From Embleya sp040629175 (GTDB lineage Bacteria > Actinomycetota > Actinomycetes > Streptomycetales > Streptomycetaceae): 64,000 bases of DNA. Location of the stretch: positions 1 through 64,000 of the forward strand of contig NZ_JBEXUX010000020.1 in assembly GCF_040629175.1 (NCBI RefSeq), written 5' to 3'. Below, one piece after another: positions 7,959 through 16,907 of the stretch; positions within the stretch are counted from its first letter, which is position 1, and the number at the start of each line of letters is the position of its first letter. Below the pieces are notes generated by a model. That model was not told the origin of the DNA and searched no databases. It saw only the letters and a list, made by a program, of their open reading frames with translations. Made by a program: the position numbers and the translations under genes.

Positions 7959-9248
7959 GTGGTCCCGATCGCCCCGGGCGCAGTTCCGCTGCTCGGCCAC
8001 ACCCCGGCGCTGCTGCGCGGCCGCTGGGACTTCGTGTCGTCGCTGCGTGCCCACGGGCCGATCGTGCGGATCCGGGTCGGGCCGAGGGAGCTGTACGTCC
8101 TCAACGACCCCGCCCTGGTTCGGTGTGTCCTGGTCGAACACGCGGACACCATCGAGCGGGACGGCTTCTTCAAGCAGGCCCGGTTGCACATCGGGGACGG
8201 CCTCGCCGCCTCCGACGGCCCCCTGCATCGACGCCAACGACGGACGTTGCAACCCGCGTTCCAGCGCTCGCGGATCGGCGGTTACGTCGAGCTGATCCGT
8301 CGCCGGGCCGAGCAGGCGAGCGCGCAATGGTTGCCGGGGTCCACGCTCGCGCTCGATCGGGAGATGAGCGAACTCGGGCTGGACACGCTCGGTCGGTTGA
8401 TTTTCGGGGAGAGCCCGGCGGCCGACGCGGCGGTGGCCGAGGTGCGGCGTTCGTTGCCGGTGTTCATCCAGGAGGTGTTCACCCGCACCGTGCTGCCGGA
8501 GTGGGCCCGTCGGTTGCCCACGCCCGGCAACCGGCGCTTCGCCGAGACGGGCCGCCGGTTGCGGGCGGCGATCGCCTCGGCCGTGGACGCCGACGCGGGT
8601 ACCGGGCTGCTCGGCGAGTTCGCCCGGATGGACATGGCGCCCGAACTGGTGCGCGACGAGGTGGTGTCGATGCTGATCGCCGGCAACGACAACACGAATG
8701 CCACCCTTTCGTGGGTATTTTTCGAGCTGGGCCGGCACGAGGACGTACGCAAACGGCTGTACGCCGAACTCGACGAGGTGCTGGCCGGCGGACCGGTGAC
8801 CGCCGAGAACATCGGGGCTCTCGTATATACAAGGTGTGTTGTCGACGAGACGCTTCGCTTGTACGCGCCCTGGCTGGTGGTTCGCCGGGCCAATCGCGAG
8901 GTGGACGTGATGGGTCATCACATCCCGAGCGGAGGCGACGTGTTGTACAGCCACCACGCGCTGCACCGGGACCCCGAGCTGTTTCCGGAACCCGAGCGCT
9001 TCGATCCGGACCGATGGGCCGAACCGGGCTTTCCCGGGCGGGTGCGCGGCGTCTACATGCCGTTCGGCGCGGGGGTGCATCGATGCATCGGCGAACACCT
9101 GTTCCTGGCCCAGATCGTGACCACCGTCGCGACCGTGTCCGCCCGTTGGCAACTGCGGCCGGTGCCCGGCAAACCGTCCCGCCCGAGGACGAGCGCGCTG
9201 CCGCGCCCCGGGCATCTCCCGGTCACGGCCGTCCGCCGAAGGACCTGA
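7959..9248 (+). CDS. Cytochrome P450
   Basis: 429 aa heme monooxygenase. The I-helix oxygen-activation motif is AGNDNTNATLSW, the K-helix ExxR reads DETLR, the PERF-like segment is EPERFDPDRW and the heme ligand loop is FGAGVHRCIGEHLF, with Cys as proximal ligand. The GTG at 7959 is chosen because AAGGAG sits just upstream and the protein then begins PIAPGAVPLLGHTPALL, the usual N-terminus of soluble actinomycete P450s. The opening resembles pentalenene-oxygenase-like P450s, so an isoprenoid substrate is possible, but the nearest terpene synthase is 20 kb away and no ferredoxin or reductase gene is adjacent. An open extension upstream of 7959 is low-complexity and unlikely to be translated. 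Confidence 0.93.
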   Translation: MVPIAPGAVPLLGHTPALLRGRWDFVSSLRAHGPIVRIRVGPRELYVLNDPALVRCVLVEHADTIERDGFFKQARLHIGDGLAASDGPLHRRQRRTLQPAFQRSRIGGYVELIRRRAEQASAQWLPGSTLALDREMSELGLDTLGRLIFGESPAADAAVAEVRRSLPVFIQEVFTRTVLPEWARRLPTPGNRRFAETGRRLRAAIASAVDADAGTGLLGEFARMDMAPELVRDEVVSMLIAGNDNTNATLSWVFFELGRHEDVRKRLYAELDEVLAGGPVTAENIGALVYTRCVVDETLRLYAPWLVVRRANREVDVMGHHIPSGGDVLYSHHALHRDPELFPEPERFDPDRWAEPGFPGRVRGVYMPFGAGVHRCIGEHLFLAQIVTTVATVSARWQLRPVPGKPSRPRTSALPRPGHLPVTAVRRRT

Positions 9249-9759
9249 GGCGACCCGCCCTCGGCCGGCAACTCCCGGCCCTGGTAAGCGCCTAAGCAAT
9301 TTGACGACACTTCCACCCCTTCGCCGGATTCGCCGGCGAGGCCCCGCGCGCGCCCACGCAGCGTGTCGAGTACGGTTCGCAGCGTCGGGACGGCAGTGCG
9401 TTATCACGTTCGGCCGATCACGGTGCGCGCAGAACTCGGCCGGCCAACAATTGCCCGAAAGTGCTTGCGGAGCGCCTCGTTTCGGGACCATCGTGGGGCC
9501 CGTTCGATGTCCGGAACGAGATGCTTGCCCGTGATCTTTGGTGGGGTCGGGTTCGTCATACGGCGTCCGCGATCGTGCTGGTTGACGTGGTGGGAAGTCG
9601 TTCCGGAAAGCTTCGAATGATCGACTTCGACGACTGTTTTCGGGCTGTTCACCATTCACCTGACAGTGTGTGTGGTGGAAGATACGAGCGGTAGCTCCGA
9701 AGTGGATCACGGTCCGCACGGAACCTGGGTGGACCCGGCAGAGCAAGGGGGCGGAGCCG
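9249..9759. other. 510-bp non-coding stretch before the tad operon
   Basis: A region with visibly more A/T than its surroundings. A short perfect inverted repeat (GGCCGG/CCGGCC, 9263-9280) directly follows the P450 stop and may end that transcript. Frames on both strands across 9300-9700 give no recognisable protein and lack convincing ribosome binding sites. It probably holds the tad promoter; a ribosome-binding-like AAGGGGG lies just before the GTG at 9760. No clear promoter hexamers were identified. Confidence 0.5.
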
Positions 9760-10506
9760 GTGGTGAAGGCAGCTACGGAACGGCCATCGGGTAATGGCGT
9801 CGTGTCGCAGGGCGCTGCCGCCGGCACGATGCCGGTCACGCCCACGCGCAGCCTCGGCGCCAGACGCCGGCGGCCGGCGCTCATCGCGCTCTCGGTCGCG
9901 CTGATCGCGGCCGGTGGACTCGGTTCGGCGGCGTTCTATCAGATGGGCGACAAGCGGGTGCCCGTGCTCGCGGTCGCCCGCACGGTGCCCTACGGCCAGA
10001 CGATCGCCGCCGAGGATCTGCGCGTCGTGGAGATCAACGACGCGCCCGGGCTGCGCCCGATCGGATCCGGCTCCAAGGCCGTCATCGTGGGCAAACGCGC
10101 GGCCGTCGAGCTGCGCGCGGGCACCCTGCTGACCTCGGACCAGGTCACCGAGCGGATCGCGATCCAGCCGGGCGAGACCCTCGTCCCGATCGCCCTGGAC
10201 ATCACCAAGATGCCGGTGCAGCGGGTCACTCCCGGCACCCGAATCCTGGTCGTGACGTCGGCGCCCCCGGTCGGCGGCGCCGCCAACTCCACCTCCACGC
10301 AGCCGATCACCACCGCCGCCACGGTGATCCGCTCCGGCAACACGGACTCGAATTCGAGCTCGGGCAAGGCCGTCCTGGACGTCGCGGTACCCGCCAAGGA
10401 CGGCCCGGTGCTGGCGCTCCAGGTGGCCGAGGGCAGGTTCTCCATCGTCGTGCTGAACACGGGCAACGCGGACGCGGCACCGGCCAGGACCGGAGGAGCC
10501 CCATGA
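9760..10506 (+). CDS. SAF-domain protein, CpaB/RcpC-like Flp pilus assembly factor
   Basis: 248 aa from GTG 9760 (9763 is an equally possible GTG). After a cytoplasmic N-terminus of about 35 residues comes one transmembrane helix (LIALSVALIAAGGLGSAAFY), then a SAF domain: VPVLAVARTVPYGQTIAAED followed by GKRAAVELRAGTLLTSDQV. CpaB/RcpC proteins sit on the outer face of the membrane and help guide or anchor the Flp pilus, possibly binding peptidoglycan via SAF. It is the first gene of the tad operon and overlaps the next gene by ATGA. The Ser/Asn-rich stretch near residues 190-205 is a flexible loop. Confidence 0.82.
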   Translation: MVKAATERPSGNGVVSQGAAAGTMPVTPTRSLGARRRRPALIALSVALIAAGGLGSAAFYQMGDKRVPVLAVARTVPYGQTIAAEDLRVVEINDAPGLRPIGSGSKAVIVGKRAAVELRAGTLLTSDQVTERIAIQPGETLVPIALDITKMPVQRVTPGTRILVVTSAPPVGGAANSTSTQPITTAATVIRSGNTDSNSSSGKAVLDVAVPAKDGPVLALQVAEGRFSIVVLNTGNADAAPARTGGAP

Positions 10507-11462
10507 CCGTCGTCGCGGTCACCGGTGGCACCCGTGCGCCCGGCGCCACCTCGACCGCGCTGGCGCTCCTGCTCACCTGGCCGCTGCCGGCCGGTCGCCG
10601 GGTGATCCTGATCGAGGCCGATCCGGACGGGGGTTCGATCCTGGCCGGCGCGCTCCAGGGTCGGGTTTCGGCCGAGTACGGGCTGCACCAATTGGGTGTC
10701 GCGCACCGTCAGGGCAACCTGGTGGACGCGTTCTTTCGGCAGTTGGTCGACCTGTCCGACGGCCGGCGCGAACGGCTGCTGCTGCCCGGCCTGGTGGACC
10801 CCACCCAGGCTTCCGGACTGGCCTACACGTGGGACCCGATCTCGCAACTCGCGGCCGGTCTGGGCAATCAGCAGATCCCGCACGACGTGATCATCGATCT
10901 GGGCCGGCGCGGCACCACGGGCGCGTCGGCCATCGCCGCACGCCGAGCCGACCTGGTACTGCCGGTCGTGCGCGGGACGCTGCCCTCCCTGGCCCAGGCA
11001 CAGCCCCGGCTGGCCTCGCTGCGCCACGACCTGGACACGCACGGGACGGGCTCGGACTCGATCGCGCTCGTGGTGATCGAGGAGGGGCGCTACGCGCGCC
11101 AGGAGATCGGCAAGCACCTGGAGGCGCCGGTGCTGGGCCTGTTGCCGTTCGATCCGGAACGGGCCCGGGTGTTGTCCGACGGCGAAGGGGACACCGGAAA
11201 ACGGTTCCTGCGGTCGAAGTTCATGCGTGCCGCGCGAACCACCGCGGAGGCCGCGCTGGCCCTGGCCAACCAGCGCCGGATGCGATTGGCGCCGCGCCCG
11301 GCGCCCGGCGGCCAGTTGCCCGCCGGGCCGGACGCGCCGCTGCCGGGCGACGGTTGGGCCCAGGCCGCCGCCTACATCCGCCGACCCGCGGAGCCCGAAG
11401 CCCGACCCGAGGCCGAACCGGCGCACCGGCCGGCCGGCGAGGAGGCGGGTCATGTTCGATAA
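10503..11462 (+). CDS. CpaE-like ParA/MinD-family protein of the tad locus
   Basis: 319 aa. The N-terminus VVAVTGGTRAPGATSTALAL is laid out as a ParA/MinD P-loop, and ILIEADPDGGSILAG fits the Walker-A-prime region. However, the deviant Walker motif KGGxGK(S/T) reads TRAPGATS: both the signature Lys and the P-loop Lys are gone, so ATP hydrolysis is doubtful. In Tad systems the CpaE/TadZ protein localises the pilus machinery to its cell site and can act without ATPase turnover. The C-terminal 60 residues are Pro/Glu/Ala-rich linker. Starts within the previous stop (ATGA) and its end overlaps the TadA start by 11 bp, indicating translational coupling. Confidence 0.8.
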   Translation: MTVVAVTGGTRAPGATSTALALLLTWPLPAGRRVILIEADPDGGSILAGALQGRVSAEYGLHQLGVAHRQGNLVDAFFRQLVDLSDGRRERLLLPGLVDPTQASGLAYTWDPISQLAAGLGNQQIPHDVIIDLGRRGTTGASAIAARRADLVLPVVRGTLPSLAQAQPRLASLRHDLDTHGTGSDSIALVVIEEGRYARQEIGKHLEAPVLGLLPFDPERARVLSDGEGDTGKRFLRSKFMRAARTTAEAALALANQRRMRLAPRPAPGGQLPAGPDAPLPGDGWAQAAAYIRRPAEPEARPEAEPAHRPAGEEAGHVR

Positions 11463-13317
11463 CGCGCGACCCCTGCACCCGGACCCGCACAACAAGCCGG
11501 AACCGGAACCGGATCCTGCCGCCGAGACCGGCTATCGCCCACACATGCATGTCGTGCCGGGCCTGCCGGAGGCGGAGGACGTGGTGTACGCGCCGCCCAC
11601 GCCGCCGTTGCGCACCTGGCCCGAGGGCTTCCAGCGAAGCGCCTCGGCCGGACCCGACGCGCCTCCCCCGCCGACCTGGTCGGCGGGCGCGGGCTCGCTG
11701 ACCCCCGCCGTGGGGCACACTCCACCGCCGACGCCCGCCAACGGCACCCCGGTTTCGCCCGCCGCGACGGCGCACCCGAACGGGCCGCTGAACGGCGCGG
11801 TCCGGCACGCGGGCGGCCGGGACGGCATGTTCACCGTGCCGCCGACCGCGAGCGTGAGTGCGAACGGCGTGGGCACGGTCAGCCGGCGACCCCCGCCCGC
11901 CGGCCGGGCGCCCGCCACGACCGGACCCGCCAAGCCGCCGCGCAATCCCTCCGGCGAACCGGTGGTGGACCCGGCGCTGGTCCGGATACTGAAGGACCGC
12001 GCGGCCGAGCAACTCCACGAATTCGACAAGATGTCGCCCGGCCTGACCAACGAGGACCGCGAACAGCGCGGCCGGGCGATCGTCGCCCAGGTGGTCGCCG
12101 AATGGGCCGACATCACCGCGCGTGAGCGCGGCATCTCCACCACCCCCGCCGAGGACCGGGCGATGGCCCGGGCGGTGTGGGACTGGCTGTTCCGGGCCGG
12201 GCCGTTGGAGCCGTACCTGACCGACCCCGCCGTGGAGAACATCCTGGTCAACGGCTACGACACGGTCTGGGTGGACTACGCCGACCGGCCCCGCGTCCAG
12301 GTGCCGCCGCTCACCGCCTCCGACGAGGAACTCCGCGAACTGCTGAGGGACCTGGCCCGCCGGCACGGCAGCGGCGAACGCACCCTGTCCACCGCGCAGC
12401 CCACCCTGGCCCTGCGGTTGCCGGACGGCTCGCGTCTCCAGGCGATCACCGAGGTCACCCCGCACACCTACGTGACGATCCGTCGGCACCGGGTGCGCGA
12501 CGTGCGGCTCGCCGACCTGATCGGACTGGGCACCCTGGACCGGACCCTGGCCGCCTTCCTGGGCTCGCTGGTCCGGGCCAAGAAGAACCTGATCATCTGC
12601 GGGACCCAGGGGGTGGGCAAGACCTCGCTGTTGCGGGCGCTGTCCCACGAGATCCCCCGGGACGAGCGGATCGGCACCTTCGAGACCGAACTCGAATTGT
12701 TCCTGCACGAGTTGGGACACCTGCGCCAGGTGGTGGCGATCGAGGCCCGCGAGGGCAACGGCGAGCGGGGCATCGACGGCAAGTCGGCGGGCGAGTTGAC
12801 CATCGGCGAGTTGATTCCCTCCGCGCTGCGGATGTCGCTGTCCCGGATGATCGTCGGCGAGGTGCGCTCCAGCGAGATCGTGCCGATGTTGCGGGTGATG
12901 ACCAACGGCGAGGGCGGCTCGATGTGCACGCTGCACGTGCGCGAGCCGGACATGATCTTCGACCGGATCGCCGAACTCTGCCTGGAGTACGGCGCACACA
13001 TGAGCCCCGAACTGGCCTACCGGCTCGCCTCCAACGCGGTCGACTACGTGGTCTTCGTACGGATGATCGACGAGACGGCGATCGGTGGGAAGCGGCATCG
13101 TTTCGTGTCGCACGTGCTGGAGGTGACCGGGATGGGTGAGCACCGCCGCCCGGCCGTGAACACGATCTTCGCGCCCACCGGCGACGACCCGCGAGGTATG
13201 GCCCGGATGTACCCCTCGGACATGCCGGACCTGATCCGGGCCGGATTCAGTCCGCATCTGCTCGACGAGCCGCACGGCTGGCGGCCGTTGCAGCTCAAAC
13301 TGAATCAGGTCGGGTGA
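11452..13317 (+). CDS. tadA: TadA/CpaF-type secretion ATPase
   Basis: 621 aa. About 170 residues of Pro/Ala-rich, probably disordered N-terminus precede the ATPase. Core motifs: an N-terminal domain with EPYLTDPAVENILVNGYD, GERTLSTAQPTLALRLPDG, Walker A GTQGVGKTSLL, the Asp box/Walker B region LRMSLSRMIVGEVRSSE, and the His box GEGGSMCTLHV. These define the VirB11/CpaF secretion ATPases that power Flp pilus assembly as cytoplasmic hexamers. ATG 11452 is chosen because GGAGG precedes it; the frame is open for another 75 codons upstream, but that part is antiphase to the CpaE-like gene. The stop overlaps the next gene by GTGA. Confidence 0.93.
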   Translation: MFDNARPLHPDPHNKPEPEPDPAAETGYRPHMHVVPGLPEAEDVVYAPPTPPLRTWPEGFQRSASAGPDAPPPPTWSAGAGSLTPAVGHTPPPTPANGTPVSPAATAHPNGPLNGAVRHAGGRDGMFTVPPTASVSANGVGTVSRRPPPAGRAPATTGPAKPPRNPSGEPVVDPALVRILKDRAAEQLHEFDKMSPGLTNEDREQRGRAIVAQVVAEWADITARERGISTTPAEDRAMARAVWDWLFRAGPLEPYLTDPAVENILVNGYDTVWVDYADRPRVQVPPLTASDEELRELLRDLARRHGSGERTLSTAQPTLALRLPDGSRLQAITEVTPHTYVTIRRHRVRDVRLADLIGLGTLDRTLAAFLGSLVRAKKNLIICGTQGVGKTSLLRALSHEIPRDERIGTFETELELFLHELGHLRQVVAIEAREGNGERGIDGKSAGELTIGELIPSALRMSLSRMIVGEVRSSEIVPMLRVMTNGEGGSMCTLHVREPDMIFDRIAELCLEYGAHMSPELAYRLASNAVDYVVFVRMIDETAIGGKRHRFVSHVLEVTGMGEHRRPAVNTIFAPTGDDPRGMARMYPSDMPDLIRAGFSPHLLDEPHGWRPLQLKLNQVG

Positions 13318-14294
13318 CGGACATGGGTGACGCCCTGTTGGTCGCGGTGTGCGGCTGCCTGTTGGTGGGCGGCCTGGTGGGTCTGGTGGTCGGCGTCGTC
13401 GGCACGTACGACGATCCGACGCCCAAGCCGCCCGGCCGGCTGGAGCTGGCCGTACGACGGATGCGTTCGGGGCCGGTGAGCGCCCGGCAACGTACCGCCC
13501 GGCGGGTGCGCCTGGGCATCGGACTCGCGGTGGCCGCGCTGGTCTGGCTGTTCACCGGCTTTCTGGTGGCCGGTCTCCTGGTGGTCGTCGCCTTCACCGG
13601 ACTGCCCTGGCTGCTCGCGCCGACCAAGAGTGATCGCACCGTCATCAACCGGCTGGACGCGCTCGCCGAGTGGACTCGGCGGATCGCCGACCTGATCGAG
13701 CTGGGCGCCGGTCTGGAGAACGCGATCCTCACCTCCCGGGGCACCTGCCCCGAGCCGATCGTCGAGGAAGTCGGCGACCTGGTCAGCCGATTGCAGTCGC
13801 GCTGGCGCCCGGACGAGGCGTTACGGGCGTTCGCCGCCGATCTGGGCGACGCCACGGCGGACAAGATCGCGGCGGCGCTGATCCTGCGCTCCTCGGACCG
13901 CGGCCCGGGCCTGGCGATGGCCCTCAAGGACCTGGCCGGCACGGTGCGCGAGGAGGTGCGCCAGCGGCGCGCGATCGAGGCGGACCGGGCCGGCGCCCGG
14001 ATCGCGGTGCGCTGGATCACCTACATCACGCTCGGGGTGACCGCCCTGGTCGTGGTGATCAACCGCGACTACGCCGAGCCGTACGGGACGGTGATCGGCC
14101 AACTGGTCCTGCTGCTGCTGGCGATGGGCTACATCGGCACCCTGATGTGGATGCGGTCGCTGGCCACGGATCGGTTCAAGCCCCGGTTCCTGGTCGCGGA
14201 TCCGCGCAGCGTGGTCAAGGCCGCGCAGGCGGCGGACGCACAGAACGCGGAAGGCGTGCACACGGCACCGGTGCTGCGGGGTGAGTGGTCGTGA
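13314..14294 (+). CDS. tadB: TadB-like type II secretion F-domain membrane protein
   Basis: 326 aa. Two N-terminal transmembrane helices (ALLVAVCGCLLVGGLVGLVV and LAVAALVWLFTGFLVAGLLV) flank a basic loop; the cytoplasmic T2SF domain follows (DALAEWTRRIADLIELGAG, RGPGLAMALKDLAGTVREE), and two C-terminal helices (ITYITLGVTALVVVI, VLLLLLAMGYIGTLMWM). This is the inner-membrane platform of the Tad pilus, paired with TadC. The GTG at 13314 overlaps the TadA stop; an ATG at 13323 is the alternative. Position directly after tadA and before a second F-domain gene supports the call. Confidence 0.9.
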   Translation: MTDMGDALLVAVCGCLLVGGLVGLVVGVVGTYDDPTPKPPGRLELAVRRMRSGPVSARQRTARRVRLGIGLAVAALVWLFTGFLVAGLLVVVAFTGLPWLLAPTKSDRTVINRLDALAEWTRRIADLIELGAGLENAILTSRGTCPEPIVEEVGDLVSRLQSRWRPDEALRAFAADLGDATADKIAAALILRSSDRGPGLAMALKDLAGTVREEVRQRRAIEADRAGARIAVRWITYITLGVTALVVVINRDYAEPYGTVIGQLVLLLLAMGYIGTLMWMRSLATDRFKPRFLVADPRSVVKAAQAADAQNAEGVHTAPVLRGEWS

Positions 14295-15166
14295 TCCCAC
14301 CCGTGATGATCGTCAGCGGTTGTGTCCTGGGCGCCGGCGTCGCGCTGCTCGTGCGCGAGTTGTGGCCGGCACCGCCGGACCTGGGCAACGCGCTGCATCG
14401 ACTCTCCGGCACGCCCAAGCGGCGTACCGAGCAGACCGGCAGCAGGTACGACGACCAACTCGTCGCGCTGACCCTGCGCGTGCCGGGATTTCGGGTGCCG
14501 CATCGCGAACTGGACCTGGTCGGCGAGACGGTCGCGCAATTCGTGCGCACCAAGGCACTGCTGGCGCTGCTCGGCCTGTTGCTGCCCGCGATGCTGTCCT
14601 CGGTGCTGCTGGCCACCGGCATCGGAGTGGCTTTCTACGTACCGCTGTTCCTGTCCCTGGCGGTGGCGGCCGGGATGTGGCTCATCCCGGACTTCGCGCT
14701 GCGCGACCAGGCCAAGGCCGCCCGGACCGAGTTCCAGCACGCGGCCGCCGCCTATCTGGACCTGGTCGCGCTCGGCCGTGCGGGTGACGCGGGTCCGGGC
14801 GAGGCGTTGGAGCGGGCGGCGGCGGTGGGGGACGGCTGGGCCTTCTCCCGGATCCAGGACGCGTTGGCGCGGGCCCGGGTGAGCGGCGCGGACCCCTGGG
14901 ACGGCCTGCGCGACCTGGCCAAGGATCTCGACCTTCCCGAACTCGCCGACGTGGCGGACATCATCGAGATGGCCGGCACCGAAGGCGCCGCGGTGTACGG
15001 CACGTTGCGAGCCCGGTCCCAGTCCCTGCGTATCGAACTGCTGGCGAACGAACACGAACAGGCGAACGCGGATTCGGAACGGCTCACCGTTCCGGGCACG
15101 ATGCTCGTGGTAATCATGGGAATCCTGCTTGGATTTCCGGCCATATCCCGGATTTTCTCGGTATGA
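14291..15166 (+). CDS. tadC: TadC-like type II secretion F-domain membrane protein
   Basis: About 291 aa. It begins with a short hydrophobic helix (IVSGCVLGAGVALLVRE), has a central pair of helices (LLALLGLLLPAMLSSVLLAT, VPLFLSLAVAAGMWLIPDF), a cytoplasmic F domain (YLDLVALGRAGDAGPGEAL, LADVADIIEMAGTEGAAVY) and a C-terminal helix (VPGTMLVVIMGILLGFPAIS). TadC forms the second half of the platform in the membrane. GTG 14291 overlaps the tadB stop (GTGA) and has GGGGTGA in front; a GTG two codons earlier (14285) is also possible. Confidence 0.88.
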   Translation: MIPPVMIVSGCVLGAGVALLVRELWPAPPDLGNALHRLSGTPKRRTEQTGSRYDDQLVALTLRVPGFRVPHRELDLVGETVAQFVRTKALLALLGLLLPAMLSSVLLATGIGVAFYVPLFLSLAVAAGMWLIPDFALRDQAKAARTEFQHAAAAYLDLVALGRAGDAGPGEALERAAAVGDGWAFSRIQDALARARVSGADPWDGLRDLAKDLDLPELADVADIIEMAGTEGAAVYGTLRARSQSLRIELLANEHEQANADSERLTVPGTMLVVIMGILLGFPAISRIFSV

Positions 15167-15210
15167 ACGACCTTCGGATCTCGAGCCGTTCTCCGGAAGG
15201 AGTACAGGCA

Positions 15211-15507
15211 ATGCAAACCGGTTCCTCATCCCCCGCGGTGCTCGATCGTGCGGAATCCGCCCTACACAGACTGGCTCCGGCCCCGATCGCCTTCGTCTTG
15301 ATGGTCACCGGCGGTGTGGTGGACCGCTACCGGCGTCTGCGCAAGGAGCGCGACCACGGCGCGGTCAGCATCGAGACGGCGATCATCGTCGCGGTGCTGA
15401 TCGTCGCCGCGGTCAGCATCGCCGGGGTCATCTACGCCATGTACCAGAAGTACCAGAAGGATCTGGACAACTCCGACTCGAAGTACCAGGAACCGAAGCC
15501 GAACTAG
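15211..15507 (+). CDS. Flp/TadE-like prepilin
   Basis: 98 aa from ATG 15211, preceded by GGAAGGAG; the frame is open to 15163 but that start lacks a ribosome binding site. A basic segment (DRYRRLRKERDHG) is followed directly by AVSIETAIIVAVLIVAAVSI, a class III signal: cleavage after Gly leaves Ala at +1 and Glu at +5, as in type IVb pilins. The hydrophobic helix then forms the pilin spine, with a short charged tail (YQKYQKDLDNSDSKYQ) as the exposed part. It is the best candidate for the major pilin of this locus and the substrate of the prepilin peptidase at 21616-22182. Confidence 0.8.
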   Translation: MQTGSSSPAVLDRAESALHRLAPAPIAFVLMVTGGVVDRYRRLRKERDHGAVSIETAIIVAVLIVAAVSIAGVIYAMYQKYQKDLDNSDSKYQEPKPN

Positions 15508-15538
15508 AGATCCGACGCGAAGGATCCGGACCGTCCTC

Positions 15539-15982
15539 GTGAACAAGATGCCATGCGGCTCTCTTGTCGACGCGATCCGGCGCCGTCTGCGCAAGGCAGG
15601 CGGGCCGGATCGCGGCGGCATGTCCATCACCATGGCGATCATCTTCCCGGTGTTCATGCTCGTGCTGCTCACGGTGATTCAGGGCTGTCTGTGGTGGTAC
15701 GCCCGTGAAGTCGCTTTGCAGGCGGCCAAGGAGGGGGTCGAGGAGGGACGGCGCAGGGGCGGCGACAGCGCGGCGGCGGAACAGCGCGGCCGGGATGTGG
15801 CGAAGGACCTCGGCGGGGGAATGCTCAAGGACCTGAAGGTGATTCCGGAGCGGAAGGCCGGTGCGCGGCTCACCGTGACCGTTCAGGGCACGTCGTTGTC
15901 GATCGTGCCGGGACTCGGGAGTCTGACCATCAGGCAGCACGCGGACGGCGTTGTCGAGCGGTGGACGACAGCGGGCCGATGA
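15539..15982 (+). CDS. TadE-like pseudopilin
   Basis: 147 aa. A basic leader (IRRRLRKAGGPDRGG) precedes a hydrophobic helix (MSITMAIIFPVFMLVLLTVI) in the position of a class III signal, though the +5 residue is Thr rather than Glu. The C-terminal part is soluble and charged (REVALQAAKEGVEEGRRRGG), ending with short beta-strand-like segments (ARLTVTVQGTSLSIVPGL), as in TadE-type minor pilins. GTG start 31 bp after the Flp-like gene; its stop overlaps the next pseudopilin start (ATGA). Confidence 0.8.
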   Translation: MNKMPCGSLVDAIRRRLRKAGGPDRGGMSITMAIIFPVFMLVLLTVIQGCLWWYAREVALQAAKEGVEEGRRRGGDSAAAEQRGRDVAKDLGGGMLKDLKVIPERKAGARLTVTVQGTSLSIVPGLGSLTIRQHADGVVERWTTAGR

Positions 15983-16434
15983 AGAGCTGGGGGGCGAGGG
16001 TGTACAGGGGGAGCCTGCGGGCGGACGAGGGGTCGTTCGCCCTGGAGGCAGCGGTGCTCGCACCGGTGTTGATCGCGTTCCTGTGTCTGGTCATCGCGTT
16101 CGGACGCACCACGCTGGCCGGCAACGGGGTCGACGCGGCGGCGAAGGCGGGGGCACGGGAGGCGTCGATCGCACGCAACGCGTCCGATGCCGAGTCGGCC
16201 GCGAGGGCGGCCGTGGTGAAGTCCCTGGACCAGGACGGGATCGCCTGCGCCCCGGTGACCCACGTCGACATCACCGGCTTCGCCACCGACGTCGGCAAGG
16301 CGGCCACGGTCACGGTCAGTGTCACGTGCAAAGTGTCCCTCTCCGACGTCGCCTTCCCCGGCATTCCCGGCTCGAAGACGATGAACGGGACCTTCACCTC
16401 CGTGATCGACACCTACCGGGAGCGGTCGAAGTGA
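15979..16434 (+). CDS. TadE/TadF-like pseudopilin
   Basis: 151 aa from ATG 15979, which overlaps the preceding stop by ATGA (a GTG six codons earlier is less likely). The class III signal is well formed: RADEG then SFALEAAVLAPVLIAFLCLV, with Glu at +5 after the Gly cleavage site. Downstream, AGNGVDAAAKAGAREASIAR and two Cys (IACAPVTH, VTCKVSLSD) fit the extracytoplasmic TadE family domain, where a disulfide is plausible. It would be a minor pilin or priming subunit. The stop overlaps the next gene by GTGA. Confidence 0.83.
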   Translation: MKSWGARVYRGSLRADEGSFALEAAVLAPVLIAFLCLVIAFGRTTLAGNGVDAAAKAGAREASIARNASDAESAARAAVVKSLDQDGIACAPVTHVDITGFATDVGKAATVTVSVTCKVSLSDVAFPGIPGSKTMNGTFTSVIDTYRERSK

Positions 16435-16907
16435 CGGCCGGGCGGCGAACCCGGGTGCTTCACATCGGTGTTACCGGCGAGCCCCGGGATCGGGGTTCGC
16501 TCGCCATCATGCTCGCGATCATGATGGCGGTGATCATCCTGCTGGTCGGACTGGTGGTCGACGGCGGCGGCAAGCTGCGCGCGGATTCCAAGGCCGACGC
16601 CTACGCCCAGGAGGCGGCGCGCGCCGCCGGTCAGGCGATCGACCCGACCAAGGCCATTCCGGGGACGGCGATCGTGGTTCCACAGCAGGCCGCCGAGACC
16701 GCGGCGGGCGAGTATCTGAGGGCCCACGCCGTGGTGAAATCCGGCCACGCCAAGGTCACGTCCGACGGTCGCTACATCGACGTCGATGTGACGATCGAGT
16801 ACAACACCAAGGTGGCCGCCTTCTTCGGCGTCTCCACCGTCACCGTCAAAGGCCATGCCCGTGCCGGGCTCGTCCATGGGATTCAAGCCCCGGAGGCCGC
16901 ACCGTGA
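16431..16907 (+). CDS. TadE/TadG-like pilus-associated protein
   Basis: 158 aa, GTG start inside the preceding stop. After EPRDRG comes a long hydrophobic helix (SLAIMLAIMMAVIILLVGLV), then VDGGGKLRADSKADAYAQEA, the segment that begins the extracytoplasmic part of TadG-like Flp-associated proteins. The soluble domain alternates strands (DGRYIDVDVTIEYNTKVAAF) and ends in VKGHARAGLVHG. It lacks the vWA extension of full TadG, so it is a short form. The stop overlaps the start of the LysM-BTAD giant gene, completing an unbroken run of coupled genes. Confidence 0.8.
   Translation: MTAGRRTRVLHIGVTGEPRDRGSLAIMLAIMMAVIILLVGLVVDGGGKLRADSKADAYAQEAARAAGQAIDPTKAIPGTAIVVPQQAAETAAGEYLRAHAVVKSGHAKVTSDGRYIDVDVTIEYNTKVAAFFGVSTVTVKGHARAGLVHGIQAPEAAP

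Noticed and set aside
9301..9694. Several 75-85 aa frames on both strands in the gap before the tad operon
   Set aside because: No recognisable motif, no ribosome binding site, and mutually overlapping in different frames; probably chance.
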